From Clostridia bacterium (GTDB lineage Bacteria; Bacillota; Clostridia; Oscillospirales; Acutalibacteraceae), in the NCBI GenBank assembly GCA_017397655.1, contig JAFQIG010000081.1:1-47384 (forward strand): a stretch of DNA of 47,384 bases, in the 5' to 3' direction. Of the stretch, positions 30,877-39,314 are shown piece after piece. Below the pieces are notes generated by a model. That model was not told the DNA's origin. It did no database searches and was given only the letters and a program-made list of their open reading frames with translations. The translations under genes were made by a program, and so were the position numbers. Every line of letters starts with the position of its first letter. Positions within the stretch are counted from its first letter, which is position 1.

Positions 30877-32634
30877 ATGCTCAAAAGAAATAACATTTTC
30901 TCTCTTGACGGTGAATGGAGTTTTATCCTTGACAAGGATGACAGCGGCGGCGAAAAAGGCTATATGATGCCGAACCTTGACACCTCGCTGTGGCGTATTG
31001 CAACAATTCCCGGCACGTTTGAAACAGCAGCTCAAGAGTGTATCGGCTACCGCGGAACGGTATGGTTCCGCAAAAGCTTTTCATACTCTGCCGATGACGA
31101 GCTTGTATGGCTGGAGTTTTTATCGGTCAACTACCGTGCCGATGTATATATCAACGGCAGGCAGGCAGGTTCTCACTCCGGCGGATATATCCCGTTCCGT
31201 TTTGAGATTTCAAAGTACCTCGTTGACGGCGAAAATCTCCTTTGCGTCCGTGTCAACGGCAGAGTCTCTCACGGTATGCTTCCGCCGTCTCACTTCTGGC
31301 GCGGTCACGGCGGTATAATCCGCAGCGTTCTTATCTATTCCACACCGTCCGTCTTTATTGAAAACGTAAAAACCGTAAAAAAGGGCAATTCACTTTCTGT
31401 TACAACACGCATCAGCAATTTAAGTGACGAAACACAGGGTGTCAGTATCGTTCACACCTGCTTTGAAACGGACGATTCCGAAAGCGATTTCGTAACGGTA
31501 GAACCGTTCGCCGAGGCGGTATCCGAAGTTACTTTACCTGTTGACAATTTTACATTATGGGATACCGATAATCCCGTTTTATACACCCTTGAGACGCGCC
31601 TCGCATCGGGACTCGGCAACGACAACGTCACTGACTATTTCGGTGTGCGCGACATTGAAGCGAAAAACGGCAGAATCTTCCTTAACGGCAAAGAAATCAC
31701 CCTTCACGGTGTCAACCGCCACGAGGATTCCGAAAAAAATCAGCTTGCGACCGATATCGAAAACTCCGAACGTGACTTCCGTCTTATCAAGGAGCTTAAC
31801 GCAAACTTTGTCCGCTTCTGTCACTATCCTCACAGCGAAGAGGAGCTTTATATCTGCGACAGACTGGGACTTCTTGTCTTAAGCGAAATCCCTCTCAATG
31901 CAACCATGGTAAAAATTGCCGAATACGACGAAGAGAAAACACGCAAGTCGCTTGACGAGCTTTATGTTAACGCAAAAACTGCGCTTGTCACTATGATTGA
32001 ACGTTATTTCAATCATCCCTCAATAATTTTCTGGTCAGTCAGCAACGAGACTGAAGAACGTGAAAAACGCATTCGCGATATGAACAATGCACTCATAAGG
32101 CTTGCCAAAAAGTGTGATCCGTCAAGGTTCTGTACACACGTGTCACAAGGCTGCCATTGGGACGGCACCTTTGAGATCGAGGAGCCTCTGTTTTCATATG
32201 ACGATGTAATCTGCATAAATGCTTACGTCACCGCCGAATACTACGGAAAATGCATCCGTGACGGTGCCGCAGAGCACGCAAAGGAGTTCTGGGACAGAAA
32301 TCTTGAAAAATTCTCAAGGCTGTATCCCGAAAAGCCTGTTGTCGTAACGGAATTCGGATATCCGACAGACAAAATCCGTGACGGCATTGATGATGAAGAA
32401 AGACAGATCGAAGTTCTCTCTTATGATATTGATGCGATGGACGGTCGTGTTTCGGGCTATGCCGTATGGCATTTTGCTGACCACGCATGGGAAATCACCG
32501 AAAACGGCGAGGTGTTCTTCGGTGCAAAGATCAGTCCCTACGGTCTGTTCACAAGGAAACGTGCCGAAAAACCTTCCGCAGAGCTTATCCGTAACAAGTA
32601 TAAGCTTGCCCGTAACAAGCATAATCTCACTTGA
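30877..32634 (+). CDS. GH2 beta-glycosidase (beta-glucuronidase/galactosidase type)
   Basis: 585 residues, cytoplasmic. Sugar-binding jelly roll (SVNYRADVYINGRQAGSHSGGYIPF), immunoglobulin-like domain, then the TIM barrel with acid/base Glu391 in WSVSNETEE and nucleophile Glu492 in VVTEFGYP. Size and order fit beta-glucuronidases, but the C-terminal N-x-K carboxylate-binding motif of known glucuronidases is not found at its expected place (FFGAKISPYGLFTRKR). Specificity may therefore be another beta-sugar. AAGGTGAT lies 6 bases before the start. Last gene of the operon; a consensus promoter for the next gene is embedded in its final codons. Confidence 0.88.
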   Translation: MLKRNNIFSLDGEWSFILDKDDSGGEKGYMMPNLDTSLWRIATIPGTFETAAQECIGYRGTVWFRKSFSYSADDELVWLEFLSVNYRADVYINGRQAGSHSGGYIPFRFEISKYLVDGENLLCVRVNGRVSHGMLPPSHFWRGHGGIIRSVLIYSTPSVFIENVKTVKKGNSLSVTTRISNLSDETQGVSIVHTCFETDDSESDFVTVEPFAEAVSEVTLPVDNFTLWDTDNPVLYTLETRLASGLGNDNVTDYFGVRDIEAKNGRIFLNGKEITLHGVNRHEDSEKNQLATDIENSERDFRLIKELNANFVRFCHYPHSEEELYICDRLGLLVLSEIPLNATMVKIAEYDEEKTRKSLDELYVNAKTALVTMIERYFNHPSIIFWSVSNETEEREKRIRDMNNALIRLAKKCDPSRFCTHVSQGCHWDGTFEIEEPLFSYDDVICINAYVTAEYYGKCIRDGAAEHAKEFWDRNLEKFSRLYPEKPVVVTEFGYPTDKIRDGIDDEERQIEVLSYDIDAMDGRVSGYAVWHFADHAWEITENGEVFFGAKISPYGLFTRKRAEKPSAELIRNKYKLARNKHNLT

Positions 32635-32659
32635 CAATATGCCGTGTTTTTGTTATGAT
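32631..32659 (+). promoter_or_regulatory. sigma-A promoter overlapping the GH2 stop codon
   Basis: TTGACA (32631-32636) includes the TGA stop of the GH2 gene; 17-bp spacer; TATGAT (32654-32659). It drives the pseudokinase gene, 48 bp downstream. Confidence 0.75.
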
Positions 32660-32707
32660 TAAACAGGTATATTGTATCTATCTCTAATGAATCCGGAGTG
32701 ACTATAA

Positions 32708-34477
32708 ATGTCAGTTGACAACATTTGCATGGGCTGTATGAAGGAAATAGGACATGAAAAGCAATGTCCTTCCTGCGGCTTCTCTGTTGACTCTATCCAG
32801 CTCTCCCCTTATCTGCCGATAAAGACGGTCATAAAGGGGCGCTTCGTCATCGGCAAAATGCTTGAATATAACGGTGAAGGTGCCACATATGTTGCATGGG
32901 ATATGTCTGCAAAAAAAGCGGTTTGTATCCGTGAGTTCTATCCCACTACACTTGCCACACGTATGATCGACGGTGTTTTCGTTCTTCAAAAGGCAGGATG
33001 CGAAACCGAGTTCAATGAGTGCTACCGTGAATTTCTCTTGCTTTGGGCAAAGCTTGCAAGGCTTAGTTCCGTCCCCTCTCTTCCGCACGTTTACGGCGTT
33101 ATCGAGGATAACGGTACGGCTTACGCAGTTTTTGAGCATATCGACTGCATCACCTTCCGCGAGTTCCTTCTCAACAGCAAAACAGGCTATATCTCATGGG
33201 ACAAGGCACGCCAGCTGCTGATGCCCGTTTTGTCTGCGCTTGAGACACTTCATTCCAACGGTATTATCCACCGCGGTCTGTCTCCTTTAACGCTTCTTAT
33301 CGGCAATGACGGCAGAGTCATTATTTCGGGCTTCTGTATCGCTCCTGCAAGAACTGCCAGAAGCGAGATCGAAGCTCAGCTCTTCCCCGGCTATACCGCC
33401 ATCGAACAGTACGGATACAAGGGTCAGCAGGGTTCGTGGACAGATATCTATGCCTTCGGCGCCGTTCTGTACCGTGCCCTTATCGGTACAGATCCCATCG
33501 AGGCCACAACACGTGTTACCAATGACAAGCTGATGGTTCCGGGCAAGTTCGCCGAACAGCTTCCCGCTTATGTTATCAACGGACTTGTCAATTCTTTACA
33601 GATATTGCCTGAGGACCGTACCGATACCGTCCGTCAGCTCCATGCCGAGATTACCGCTTCGCCGTCGGCTCCCGTTGCCGAAGAGCAGTTTGTTGAGGCA
33701 AGACGTAATCCCGTTCCTCAAAGACGTACAGCGCCCGAACAGCCTGTACGCAATACTAACAAAAAGAAGAAAAAGTCCAACTCCTTTATGACTGCTTTGA
33801 CCGCCGCTTTGATTTGTATCTGTGTCGGACTTCTTGCCTTTGCGGCAGTCAGCTTCTTTATACTTCCCGATGATTACAATGTTTTCAAAAAGTTCGCCGA
33901 CTCATCTACAACTGCGGCTGTTTCAGAAAACTCGGATACATACTCTGTCCCGAACTTTGTTTCTAAAAATTATACAGAGGTTGTCTGCAGTGACTATTAC
34001 AAGTCAAAATTCAATTTCGTTCCCGAATATGTCTTTGACGATTCTGTCGAAAACGGATACATCATTTCGCAGAGCATAGCACCTGAAACAAAAGTTTCGG
34101 CAGGTACCGAGATCAAACTCGTTGTCAGCAAGGGACTTGAAAAGATCACTCTGCCTAATGTTATCGGATGGGATTATGACGAAGCTTATGACGAGCTGAC
34201 GGCACTCGGCTTTGTCGTAACAAAGACCGAAAACGCCAACGACGGCTCTCATAAAGAGGGCGAAGTCATTGCTATGAACAAAACTCCCGAATGTCAGTAT
34301 GATATGGGTGAAAAAATAACGCTTCGTATCTATGCGTATATGCCGACTACCACGACGGCTCCTCCGACCACAACCACTACAACAGAACCGGTCGTGACCG
34401 AAACCGAGTCTCCCACATCGGGTGAAAGTGAAACTGCCGAGGCTTTCGGTACAACGGAAAACGTTGAAGCAACCTGA
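32708..34477 (+). CDS. PASTA-domain membrane pseudokinase with zinc ribbon
   Basis: 589 residues. Order: zinc ribbon (CMGC 7-10, CPSC 20-23), Hanks-type kinase fold (~43-320), basic stretch, transmembrane helix (~359-386), two PASTA repeats (~411-475 and 476-545), Thr/Glu-rich tail. Catalysis appears lost: the VAIK lysine is Arg75 (VCIRE), the HRD loop is HRGLSPLTLL (Asp190 to Gly, Asn missing), and DFG is SGF (207-209). The Gly-rich loop is also altered (EYNGEGATY). PASTA repeats of PknB/PrkC-type kinases bind muropeptides or lipid II, so this could be a non-catalytic cell-wall sensor or partner of a true PASTA kinase. Own promoter and terminator. Confidence 0.88.
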   Translation: MSVDNICMGCMKEIGHEKQCPSCGFSVDSIQLSPYLPIKTVIKGRFVIGKMLEYNGEGATYVAWDMSAKKAVCIREFYPTTLATRMIDGVFVLQKAGCETEFNECYREFLLLWAKLARLSSVPSLPHVYGVIEDNGTAYAVFEHIDCITFREFLLNSKTGYISWDKARQLLMPVLSALETLHSNGIIHRGLSPLTLLIGNDGRVIISGFCIAPARTARSEIEAQLFPGYTAIEQYGYKGQQGSWTDIYAFGAVLYRALIGTDPIEATTRVTNDKLMVPGKFAEQLPAYVINGLVNSLQILPEDRTDTVRQLHAEITASPSAPVAEEQFVEARRNPVPQRRTAPEQPVRNTNKKKKKSNSFMTALTAALICICVGLLAFAAVSFFILPDDYNVFKKFADSSTTAAVSENSDTYSVPNFVSKNYTEVVCSDYYKSKFNFVPEYVFDDSVENGYIISQSIAPETKVSAGTEIKLVVSKGLEKITLPNVIGWDYDEAYDELTALGFVVTKTENANDGSHKEGEVIAMNKTPECQYDMGEKITLRIYAYMPTTTTAPPTTTTTTEPVVTETESPTSGESETAEAFGTTENVEAT

Positions 34478-34486
34478 TAAAAGAAC

Positions 34487-34523
34487 AAAACAGACCTTGT
34501 CAAATGATGAGGTCTGTTTTTTT
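34487..34523 (+). terminator. terminator of the pseudokinase gene
   Basis: AAAACAGACCT (34487-34497) and AGGTCTGTTTT (34510-34520) form an 11-bp perfect stem running into T residues. Confidence 0.9.
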
Positions 34524-34616
34524 GTCACCGCAACCCAATACCCCAAAAAATACAAAAAACCGGGAGGGCGCTGTAGCCCGGCGTTTTGAGCAGTGCTGTG
34601 CATTTGGTGACTTGTT

Positions 34617-34640
34617 TGATATCATGATATCATGATATCA
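34617..34640. repeat. TGATATCA palindromic array, second copy
   Basis: 24 bases of overlapping ATGATATCAT palindromes, matching the array at 14888-14919. Confidence 0.7.
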
Positions 34641-34700
34641 TTAGCACGCTAAAGCGTCGGAAGCAGTGTGGTACAATGTCAAATCAGAACATCCGATCCT

Positions 34701-34732
34701 GTCGGGTCATTCCGAACGAAGTGAAGAATCCT
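34701..34732. repeat. REP-like unit, left half
   Basis: GTCGGGTCATTCCGAACGAA then GTGAAGAATC. Same half-unit at 34850-34883, 35081-35115, 35328-35357 and 40546-40580. Confidence 0.7.
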
Positions 34733-34780
34733 TGCGGAAAGGATAAATTCTTTCCCTACAATGTCAGCTTTAAAACACAC

Positions 34781-34840
34781 AGCAGTTATATTCCGATGGC
34801 AAATATTGTAAATTCATCCAATTACTGTAAATCATTATCC
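34781..34840. repeat. spacer repeat unit, copy 1 of 3
   Basis: AGCAGTTATATTCCGATGGC followed by AAATATTGTAAATTCATCCA and ATTACTGTAAATC. Related copies are at 35013-35071 and 35219-35270; the first two are each followed by a REP-like half-unit, the third by a MITE fragment and then one. Confidence 0.7.
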
Positions 34841-35012
34841 TCGAACCCATCGGGTCATTCTGAACGTATGTGAGGAATCTTTTATAATGCATTGTATCAC
34901 AATGCAATTCATGGAGCGTCAGCGAGAATTAACGGCGAAGCCAATTCATGATGCAACGCATCAATTCATTTAGTAACATCGAATCAGATCAATCGTGCAT
35001 TAAAAGCGCACC

Positions 35013-35071
35013 GCAGTTATACTCCCATGGCAAATATTGTAAATTCATCCAATTACTGTAAATCGTTATCC
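35013..35071. repeat. spacer repeat unit, copy 2 of 3
   Basis: Matches 34781-34840 with a few substitutions (GCAGTTATACTCCCATGGC...). Tandem spacing is about 231 bases. Confidence 0.7.
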
Positions 35072-35080
35072 GCTCACCAA

Positions 35081-35155
35081 TCGGGTCATTCTGAACGTAT
35101 GTGAGGAATCTTTAACAAAAGCAAAAAGATCCTTCGCCTGCGGCTCAGGATGACA
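35081..35155. repeat. REP-like unit, complete imperfect hairpin
   Basis: GTCATTCTGAACGTATGTGA...AATCTTT pairs imperfectly with AAAGATCCTTCG...CTCAGGATGAC. This is the only full copy; other loci carry one half. It resembles the widespread GTCATTCTGAG.../...CTCAGGATGAC palindromic family of Firmicutes intergenic DNA. Confidence 0.7.
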
Positions 35156-35218
35156 ACCGTGAGTCGGCACATCGAACAAACCAACAGAATCAATTGCACA
35201 TCATTAAATGATTATCAC

Positions 35219-35270
35219 GTTGTACTCCGATGGCAATTTCTGTAAATTCATCCAATTACTGTAAATACTT
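35219..35270. repeat. spacer repeat unit, copy 3 of 3
   Basis: TTGTACTCCGATGGCAATTT then CTGTAAATTCATCCAATTAC, diverged relative to copies 1 and 2. Confidence 0.65.
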
Positions 35271-35358
35271 CAATAATCGGCGGCAGGTTGCCGCACCTAC
35301 ATTTTTGGTGGTGCAACCACAAAGCTGATCGGATCATTCCGAACGAAGTGAAGAATCT

Positions 35359-35386
35359 AAAAAAAAGGGAGAGCAAAAGCCCTCCC
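35359..35386 (-). terminator. terminator of the EIIC/Gfo/TPR operon
   Basis: On the minus strand GGGAGGGC TTTT GCTCTCCC forms a hairpin with one mismatch, followed by eight T residues, 28 bases past the last stop codon. Confidence 0.8.
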
Positions 35387-35413
35387 ATACAGAAATATTC
35401 TGATTATTATACG

Positions 35414-35971
35414 TTATGTCAGAATCCACATAACAAGAACAGCGACATACATCAGAAAAGTAATGCAATAACGTTCCAGAAACGCGCCGGCAACAATGAT
35501 GCAGGACGGCACGAAAGCAATGAGCTTCCAGATCGGATGAGTATGATTCGCCTTACCGTAGATCACGTTCCACATATGCACTGCATCCTCGTGATACGGA
35601 AACATCGACGTAAAGAATGATGCACCAAACAGAAATACAAGGCAGTACACAATAAACATCGGCGAAAATGCACCTGTCAGCGGATCAATAACGTCAATGC
35701 CGAGATAACCAAGCGTAACACATCCCACAAGCACCGACGGAGCACCGACGATAAAGCTGAGAAGTCCGGGCAAAAAACAAAAGAAAAAGCTTTTTGATGC
35801 CGAATCATCGGAAACGACTGATACGTGACCCGACAAAGCAGTTTTTGAAATATACTTTTGCGCCGAATAAACCTTTATACCGAGTACACGACAAACGATA
35901 TGTTCAAAAAACGCCTTCATATATGTTCCGGGAAAAAACATTGCCTTTGTCAACGGATACAAAATGCTCAA
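35414..35971 (-). CDS. polytopic membrane protein of unknown function
   Basis: 185 residues with about four hydrophobic segments (roughly 60-90, 105-120, 145-163 and 168-183). The N-terminal part, MFFPGTYMKAFFEHIVCRVLGIKVYSA, followed by TALSGHVSV, looks amphipathic and conserved-like, but I cannot name a family. Its ATG overlaps the stop of the TPR protein gene (35968-35971, ATGA), so the two are translationally coupled and may form one membrane complex (inference). Last gene of the minus-strand operon before the terminator at 35359. Confidence 0.65.
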   Translation of the reverse strand: MSILYPLTKAMFFPGTYMKAFFEHIVCRVLGIKVYSAQKYISKTALSGHVSVVSDDSASKSFFFCFLPGLLSFIVGAPSVLVGCVTLGYLGIDVIDPLTGAFSPMFIVYCLVFLFGASFFTSMFPYHEDAVHMWNVIYGKANHTHPIWKLIAFVPSCIIVAGAFLERYCITFLMYVAVLVMWILT

Positions 35972-37263
35972 TGTATTTCACCTCCGCCCGAAAGGAAAAT
36001 TTCTTCTACGGTTATATCTCCGCTAATAAACGCTTCGACCTGCTCAAAAACGGCATAACCGTCCAGAATCTGTTTATACTTTTCAAAAGTTACCGTATCA
36101 TTATTCTTATACGCACAAATAACAAGTGTTGCAAGGTGCTGAAGAGTCGCTCCCTGCGTACTGAATGAATCGGAAAGCACCGTCTGTGCCGATACGGAAT
36201 CTCCCTGCAGCAAAAGAACGACAGCCTTCTGACGCTCCATTTCGGGAGTTGTCTGTGCCACAGAGATAAAGCTGTTATATACGGTCATTGCCTCGTCATA
36301 TTTTCCGAGAAGTCGCATAACGGACATCGTGTAAGCAACCACCGACGGGTCGGACGGAGAAATCTTCAACAGCTTATTACACAATGAAAGTGCGTCGCCG
36401 TAGCGAGAAGCATTCTTATACGCCGTAATACCTTCGCTGGCATACAGCCAGAGCTCGTCGGGAGCCATGGCGATCAGCTTATCAAGATACACACAAGGAA
36501 GCGAGGTATCCTCGGACATCGAAAATGCCAATGAGAATCTGTAATACATCTTCATATATCCGGGAGCTTCGGGATGCTTTTCGATAGTGCTCTCAAGCAC
36601 TTTCTTTGCACTGTCGTAGTCCGCTTCGCCTTCTTTAATTGACTCATAATACTCTGACATCGCATCGTTGACACCGTTGACAAGACCGCCGATGCCGTCA
36701 TATTCCGCTTTGATCGCGCGAAGCTCCTTCGGTACGCTGACGGGGAAAAACTGATCTATAAACTGACCTGCCTCAACCGCACCGTTCAGCTTTTCAACTG
36801 CGACAATCTGTTTGCAAAGAGTTTTCGTTCCCACCGAGAAGAACGAGAGCGATGACTCGCCGAAAAGACTTTTCTGCATCGAAAGAGCATAGGAATACGC
36901 ATCGTTGTACTGTGTATAACAGCCCTCTATGTCGCCCTCTGAAAGACATATATCACCGTTAAGCACGGGATTGACTATAAGCAGATTGACTCCGAGCAAC
37001 AAAACCGAAAATACGCATACAAGGAATGTCGCAATAACGCCGATTCCCACACTTTTGCGAATCGGATACGCAGACATTTCCTTTATACAATCGTCACAGA
37101 AGCGCTCGTCCTTTCCGATTTTCCCCTCACATCTTTCGCAAAGATTATCGGGCTCTTCGGGCAATATCTCAACAGAATCCTCCTCGACATCGGGAAGATC
37201 CTGTATCAGTATATCGGGAGCATCAACCTCATCAGGCTGTAAGCTCTTGTTATCTTCGCTCAA
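35968..37263 (-). CDS. zinc-ribbon, single-pass membrane protein with TPR ectodomain
   Basis: 431 residues. Acidic N-terminal tail (1-38), zinc ribbon (CERC 42-45, CDDC 56-59), transmembrane helix (~72-97), then TPR-like helices through the C-terminus (GKYDEAMTVYNSFISVAQTT, SRYGDALSLCNKLLKISPSD). Start is TTG 37263 with GAGGTG 5 bases upstream; no in-frame ATG would keep the zinc ribbon with a good site. The topology, zinc ribbon inside and TPR outside, recalls the 4245 and 43644 genes. Probably an envelope scaffold coupled to the membrane protein it overlaps. Confidence 0.7.
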   Translation of the reverse strand: MSEDNKSLQPDEVDAPDILIQDLPDVEEDSVEILPEEPDNLCERCEGKIGKDERFCDDCIKEMSAYPIRKSVGIGVIATFLVCVFSVLLLGVNLLIVNPVLNGDICLSEGDIEGCYTQYNDAYSYALSMQKSLFGESSLSFFSVGTKTLCKQIVAVEKLNGAVEAGQFIDQFFPVSVPKELRAIKAEYDGIGGLVNGVNDAMSEYYESIKEGEADYDSAKKVLESTIEKHPEAPGYMKMYYRFSLAFSMSEDTSLPCVYLDKLIAMAPDELWLYASEGITAYKNASRYGDALSLCNKLLKISPSDPSVVAYTMSVMRLLGKYDEAMTVYNSFISVAQTTPEMERQKAVVLLLQGDSVSAQTVLSDSFSTQGATLQHLATLVICAYKNNDTVTFEKYKQILDGYAVFEQVEAFISGDITVEEIFLSGGGEIH

Positions 37264-37276
37264 GGTAACACCTCAA

Positions 37277-38314
37277 TTAATCAAAATAAATGGTCTTGCC
37301 TGTTTTCGCGGATTCGTAAACAGATGTTACGATACGGACACTCTTGATAGCCTCTGTGGGAAGAATCTGAGGATCACGGTCATCAAGAACTGCCGCAATA
37401 ATATCCTCAACCATTGATGTATGTCCCGTACAAAGAGTGGGATCAAGTGCTGCTGCGGCACCGTTACCGCCGAATTTTTCAAGCATTTCTTTTTCTTCAT
37501 TTTCATCGGCACCGATGAACTTCCAAAGCTGTAATGTGTCGCTGTCAGCTTCGATAGAACCCTTCGTTCCGTAGATCTTGATTCCTGTATTGATTCCGGG
37601 ATATGCGCAGGTTGTGCTGACGAATGTTGCCGCAGCACCCGACTTGAACTTGACAAGAGAAACTGTAAGGTCCTCTGTCTGAATGTCGTGACCGTAAATA
37701 CCCATATGCGATGTGATGCTTTCGATATCTCCCATAATCCACTGCATAAGGTCAACGGTATGAACTGCCTGGTTCATAAGCGATCCGCCACCGTCCATTT
37801 CCCATGTGCCTCTCCAGCCGCCGTTGTCATAATACTCCTGTGTACGGTACCATTTAACTTCAAAGTCACCGTAAACAAGATCACCGATTTTGCCGCTTCT
37901 TACTGCATCAAGAATGGGCGGCATATCAGCATTGTTTCTGTTCTGATGAACAACGCCCGCCTTAAGTCCCGTACGTACACGTGCTTCCTCAATCTTCATT
38001 GCTGCTTCAACGGTAATGTCGATGGGCTTTTCAACAAGAACATTCTTGCCGGCCTCCATTGCCTTTACAGCAAACTCTGCGTGCATTGCGCTGGGAAGAC
38101 AGATACTGACGATATCAATATCGGGGTTTTTGAGCATTTCATCAAAACTCTGATATGTAAGAGTGCCGGGATATTCCGTTGCTACCTTGTCAAGCTTTTC
38201 CTGAATCAGGTCACATACTGCGATGAGATTCGCTCTTTTGCTCTGAGCCGCTGCCTTAACGTGTGCCATACCGACACCAAGACCTACTACTGCATAACCT
38301 GCTTTTTTACACAT
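37277..38314 (-). CDS. Gfo/Idh/MocA-family NAD(P)-dependent oxidoreductase
   Basis: 345 residues. Rossmann start YAVVGLGVGMAHVKA, DIVSICLPSAMHAEFAVKAM, the family hallmark NVLVEKPI with the catalytic lysine, and GGGSLMNQAVHTVDLMQWIMGD with the conserved His. These enzymes oxidise or epimerise sugars and inositols. The substrate is unknown. It lies 16 bases after a second, diverged family member and 13 bases before the TPR gene. Confidence 0.88.
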   Translation of the reverse strand: MCKKAGYAVVGLGVGMAHVKAAAQSKRANLIAVCDLIQEKLDKVATEYPGTLTYQSFDEMLKNPDIDIVSICLPSAMHAEFAVKAMEAGKNVLVEKPIDITVEAAMKIEEARVRTGLKAGVVHQNRNNADMPPILDAVRSGKIGDLVYGDFEVKWYRTQEYYDNGGWRGTWEMDGGGSLMNQAVHTVDLMQWIMGDIESITSHMGIYGHDIQTEDLTVSLVKFKSGAAATFVSTTCAYPGINTGIKIYGTKGSIEADSDTLQLWKFIGADENEEKEMLEKFGGNGAAAALDPTLCTGHTSMVEDIIAAVLDDRDPQILPTEAIKSVRIVTSVYESAKTGKTIYFD

Positions 38315-38330
38315 AATAATTCCTCCCGAA

Positions 38331-39305
38331 TTAATGATTTTTTGTAAAGTCTATGTTCATTTTTTCTCTTGCTTTGTCTGTTATGTCAAGCGAATTGCAC
38401 GTATATTCCGAAAACGCCGTTATGTCCTCTCCGTTCACCGCATTGACAAAATCGCTCAGCTCGTAATACATATCGTGCTTCATATCGGAAAAATCAAACG
38501 CTTCTTCCGTTCCGTCACGCATTTTCAGCATTACCTTTGACGGACGCGATACCTTGTCAAACAGTATGCATCCGTCCTCACCCTGTATCTGGCTGTAAAG
38601 TGCACTGTTAGTTATCTTTGAATAATTGAGCACGGCAAGCATTTCGGGATATGCCGCAATAATCGTTCCCGTGGCATCAATGCTGTTTTTAAGAAAAATA
38701 CAGTTACCGTCTACCGATTCAGGTCTGCCGAACAGAGCCGCCAGCATCTCGACACAATATATGCCGATATCCATCAAAGCACCGTTGCAAAGTGTCGGGT
38801 CAAACGCATTCTCGACAATACCGTTTTTGAACTTGTCATATCTTGACGAATACTGACAGAACGAAAACTCGGCACGCCTCACTTTTCCGATTCTCGGCAA
38901 AAGCTCTTTGATCTTCTTGAACGACGGCAGATGAACGGGCATCATTGCCTCCATCAGAATGCATCCGTGCTCTTTGGCAACCTGCTTCATCCTTTCAAAA
39001 CCTACAAGCGTAGGCGCTGCAGGCTTTTCGACAAGCACGTGCTTGCCCGAGCGAAGAATGGCAACCGTCTGCTCCTCGTGACAGATGTTGGGGCTTGCAA
39101 CGTATACAAAGTCAATATCATCATCCGCACATATGGCATCAATTCTTGTGTATGTGCGTTCTGCTCCGTGCTTTTTCGCAAATTCGACAGCCGTTTCCTC
39201 TTTTCTTGAATAGACACCGAGTAACTTAACACCGCTGTGCTGTGAAGCGGCTTCAAGAAAGCTGTCAACGACAAAATTCCTGCCTATAACTGCAAAATTC
39301 AACAT
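38331..39305 (-). CDS. Gfo/Idh/MocA-family oxidoreductase (second copy)
   Basis: 324 residues. FAVIGRNFVVDSFLEAA at the nucleotide-binding turn (shorter than the usual GxGxxG), FVYVASPNICHEEQTVAIL, HVLVEKPAAPT with the catalytic lysine, EAMMPVHLPSF and GALMDIGIYCVEML. It resembles the dihydrodiol/xylose dehydrogenase-like branch. Starts 9 bases after the EIIC stop. With the other dehydrogenase it may process the solute carried by the transporter (inference). Confidence 0.85.
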   Translation of the reverse strand: MLNFAVIGRNFVVDSFLEAASQHSGVKLLGVYSRKEETAVEFAKKHGAERTYTRIDAICADDDIDFVYVASPNICHEEQTVAILRSGKHVLVEKPAAPTLVGFERMKQVAKEHGCILMEAMMPVHLPSFKKIKELLPRIGKVRRAEFSFCQYSSRYDKFKNGIVENAFDPTLCNGALMDIGIYCVEMLAALFGRPESVDGNCIFLKNSIDATGTIIAAYPEMLAVLNYSKITNSALYSQIQGEDGCILFDKVSRPSKVMLKMRDGTEEAFDFSDMKHDMYYELSDFVNAVNGEDITAFSEYTCNSLDITDKAREKMNIDFTKNH

Positions 39306-39314
39306 TCAAGCACC

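Larger units (their letters stand above)
34524..35358. other. gene-free stretch made of interspersed repeats
   Basis: About 835 bases with no credible gene. Contents: a hairpin at 34560-34583 (GGGAGGGC...GCCCGGCG region), the TGATATCA array (34617-34640), four copies of the REP-like unit, three copies of a ~58-base spacer unit, and a MITE-end fragment near 35279-35305. Short open frames here change with the repeats and have no ribosome sites. Confidence 0.75.

Noticed and set aside
34676..34873. 65-residue frame in the repeat nest
   Set aside because: It consists of REP-like and spacer repeat sequence, without ribosome site or homologous copies as a protein.
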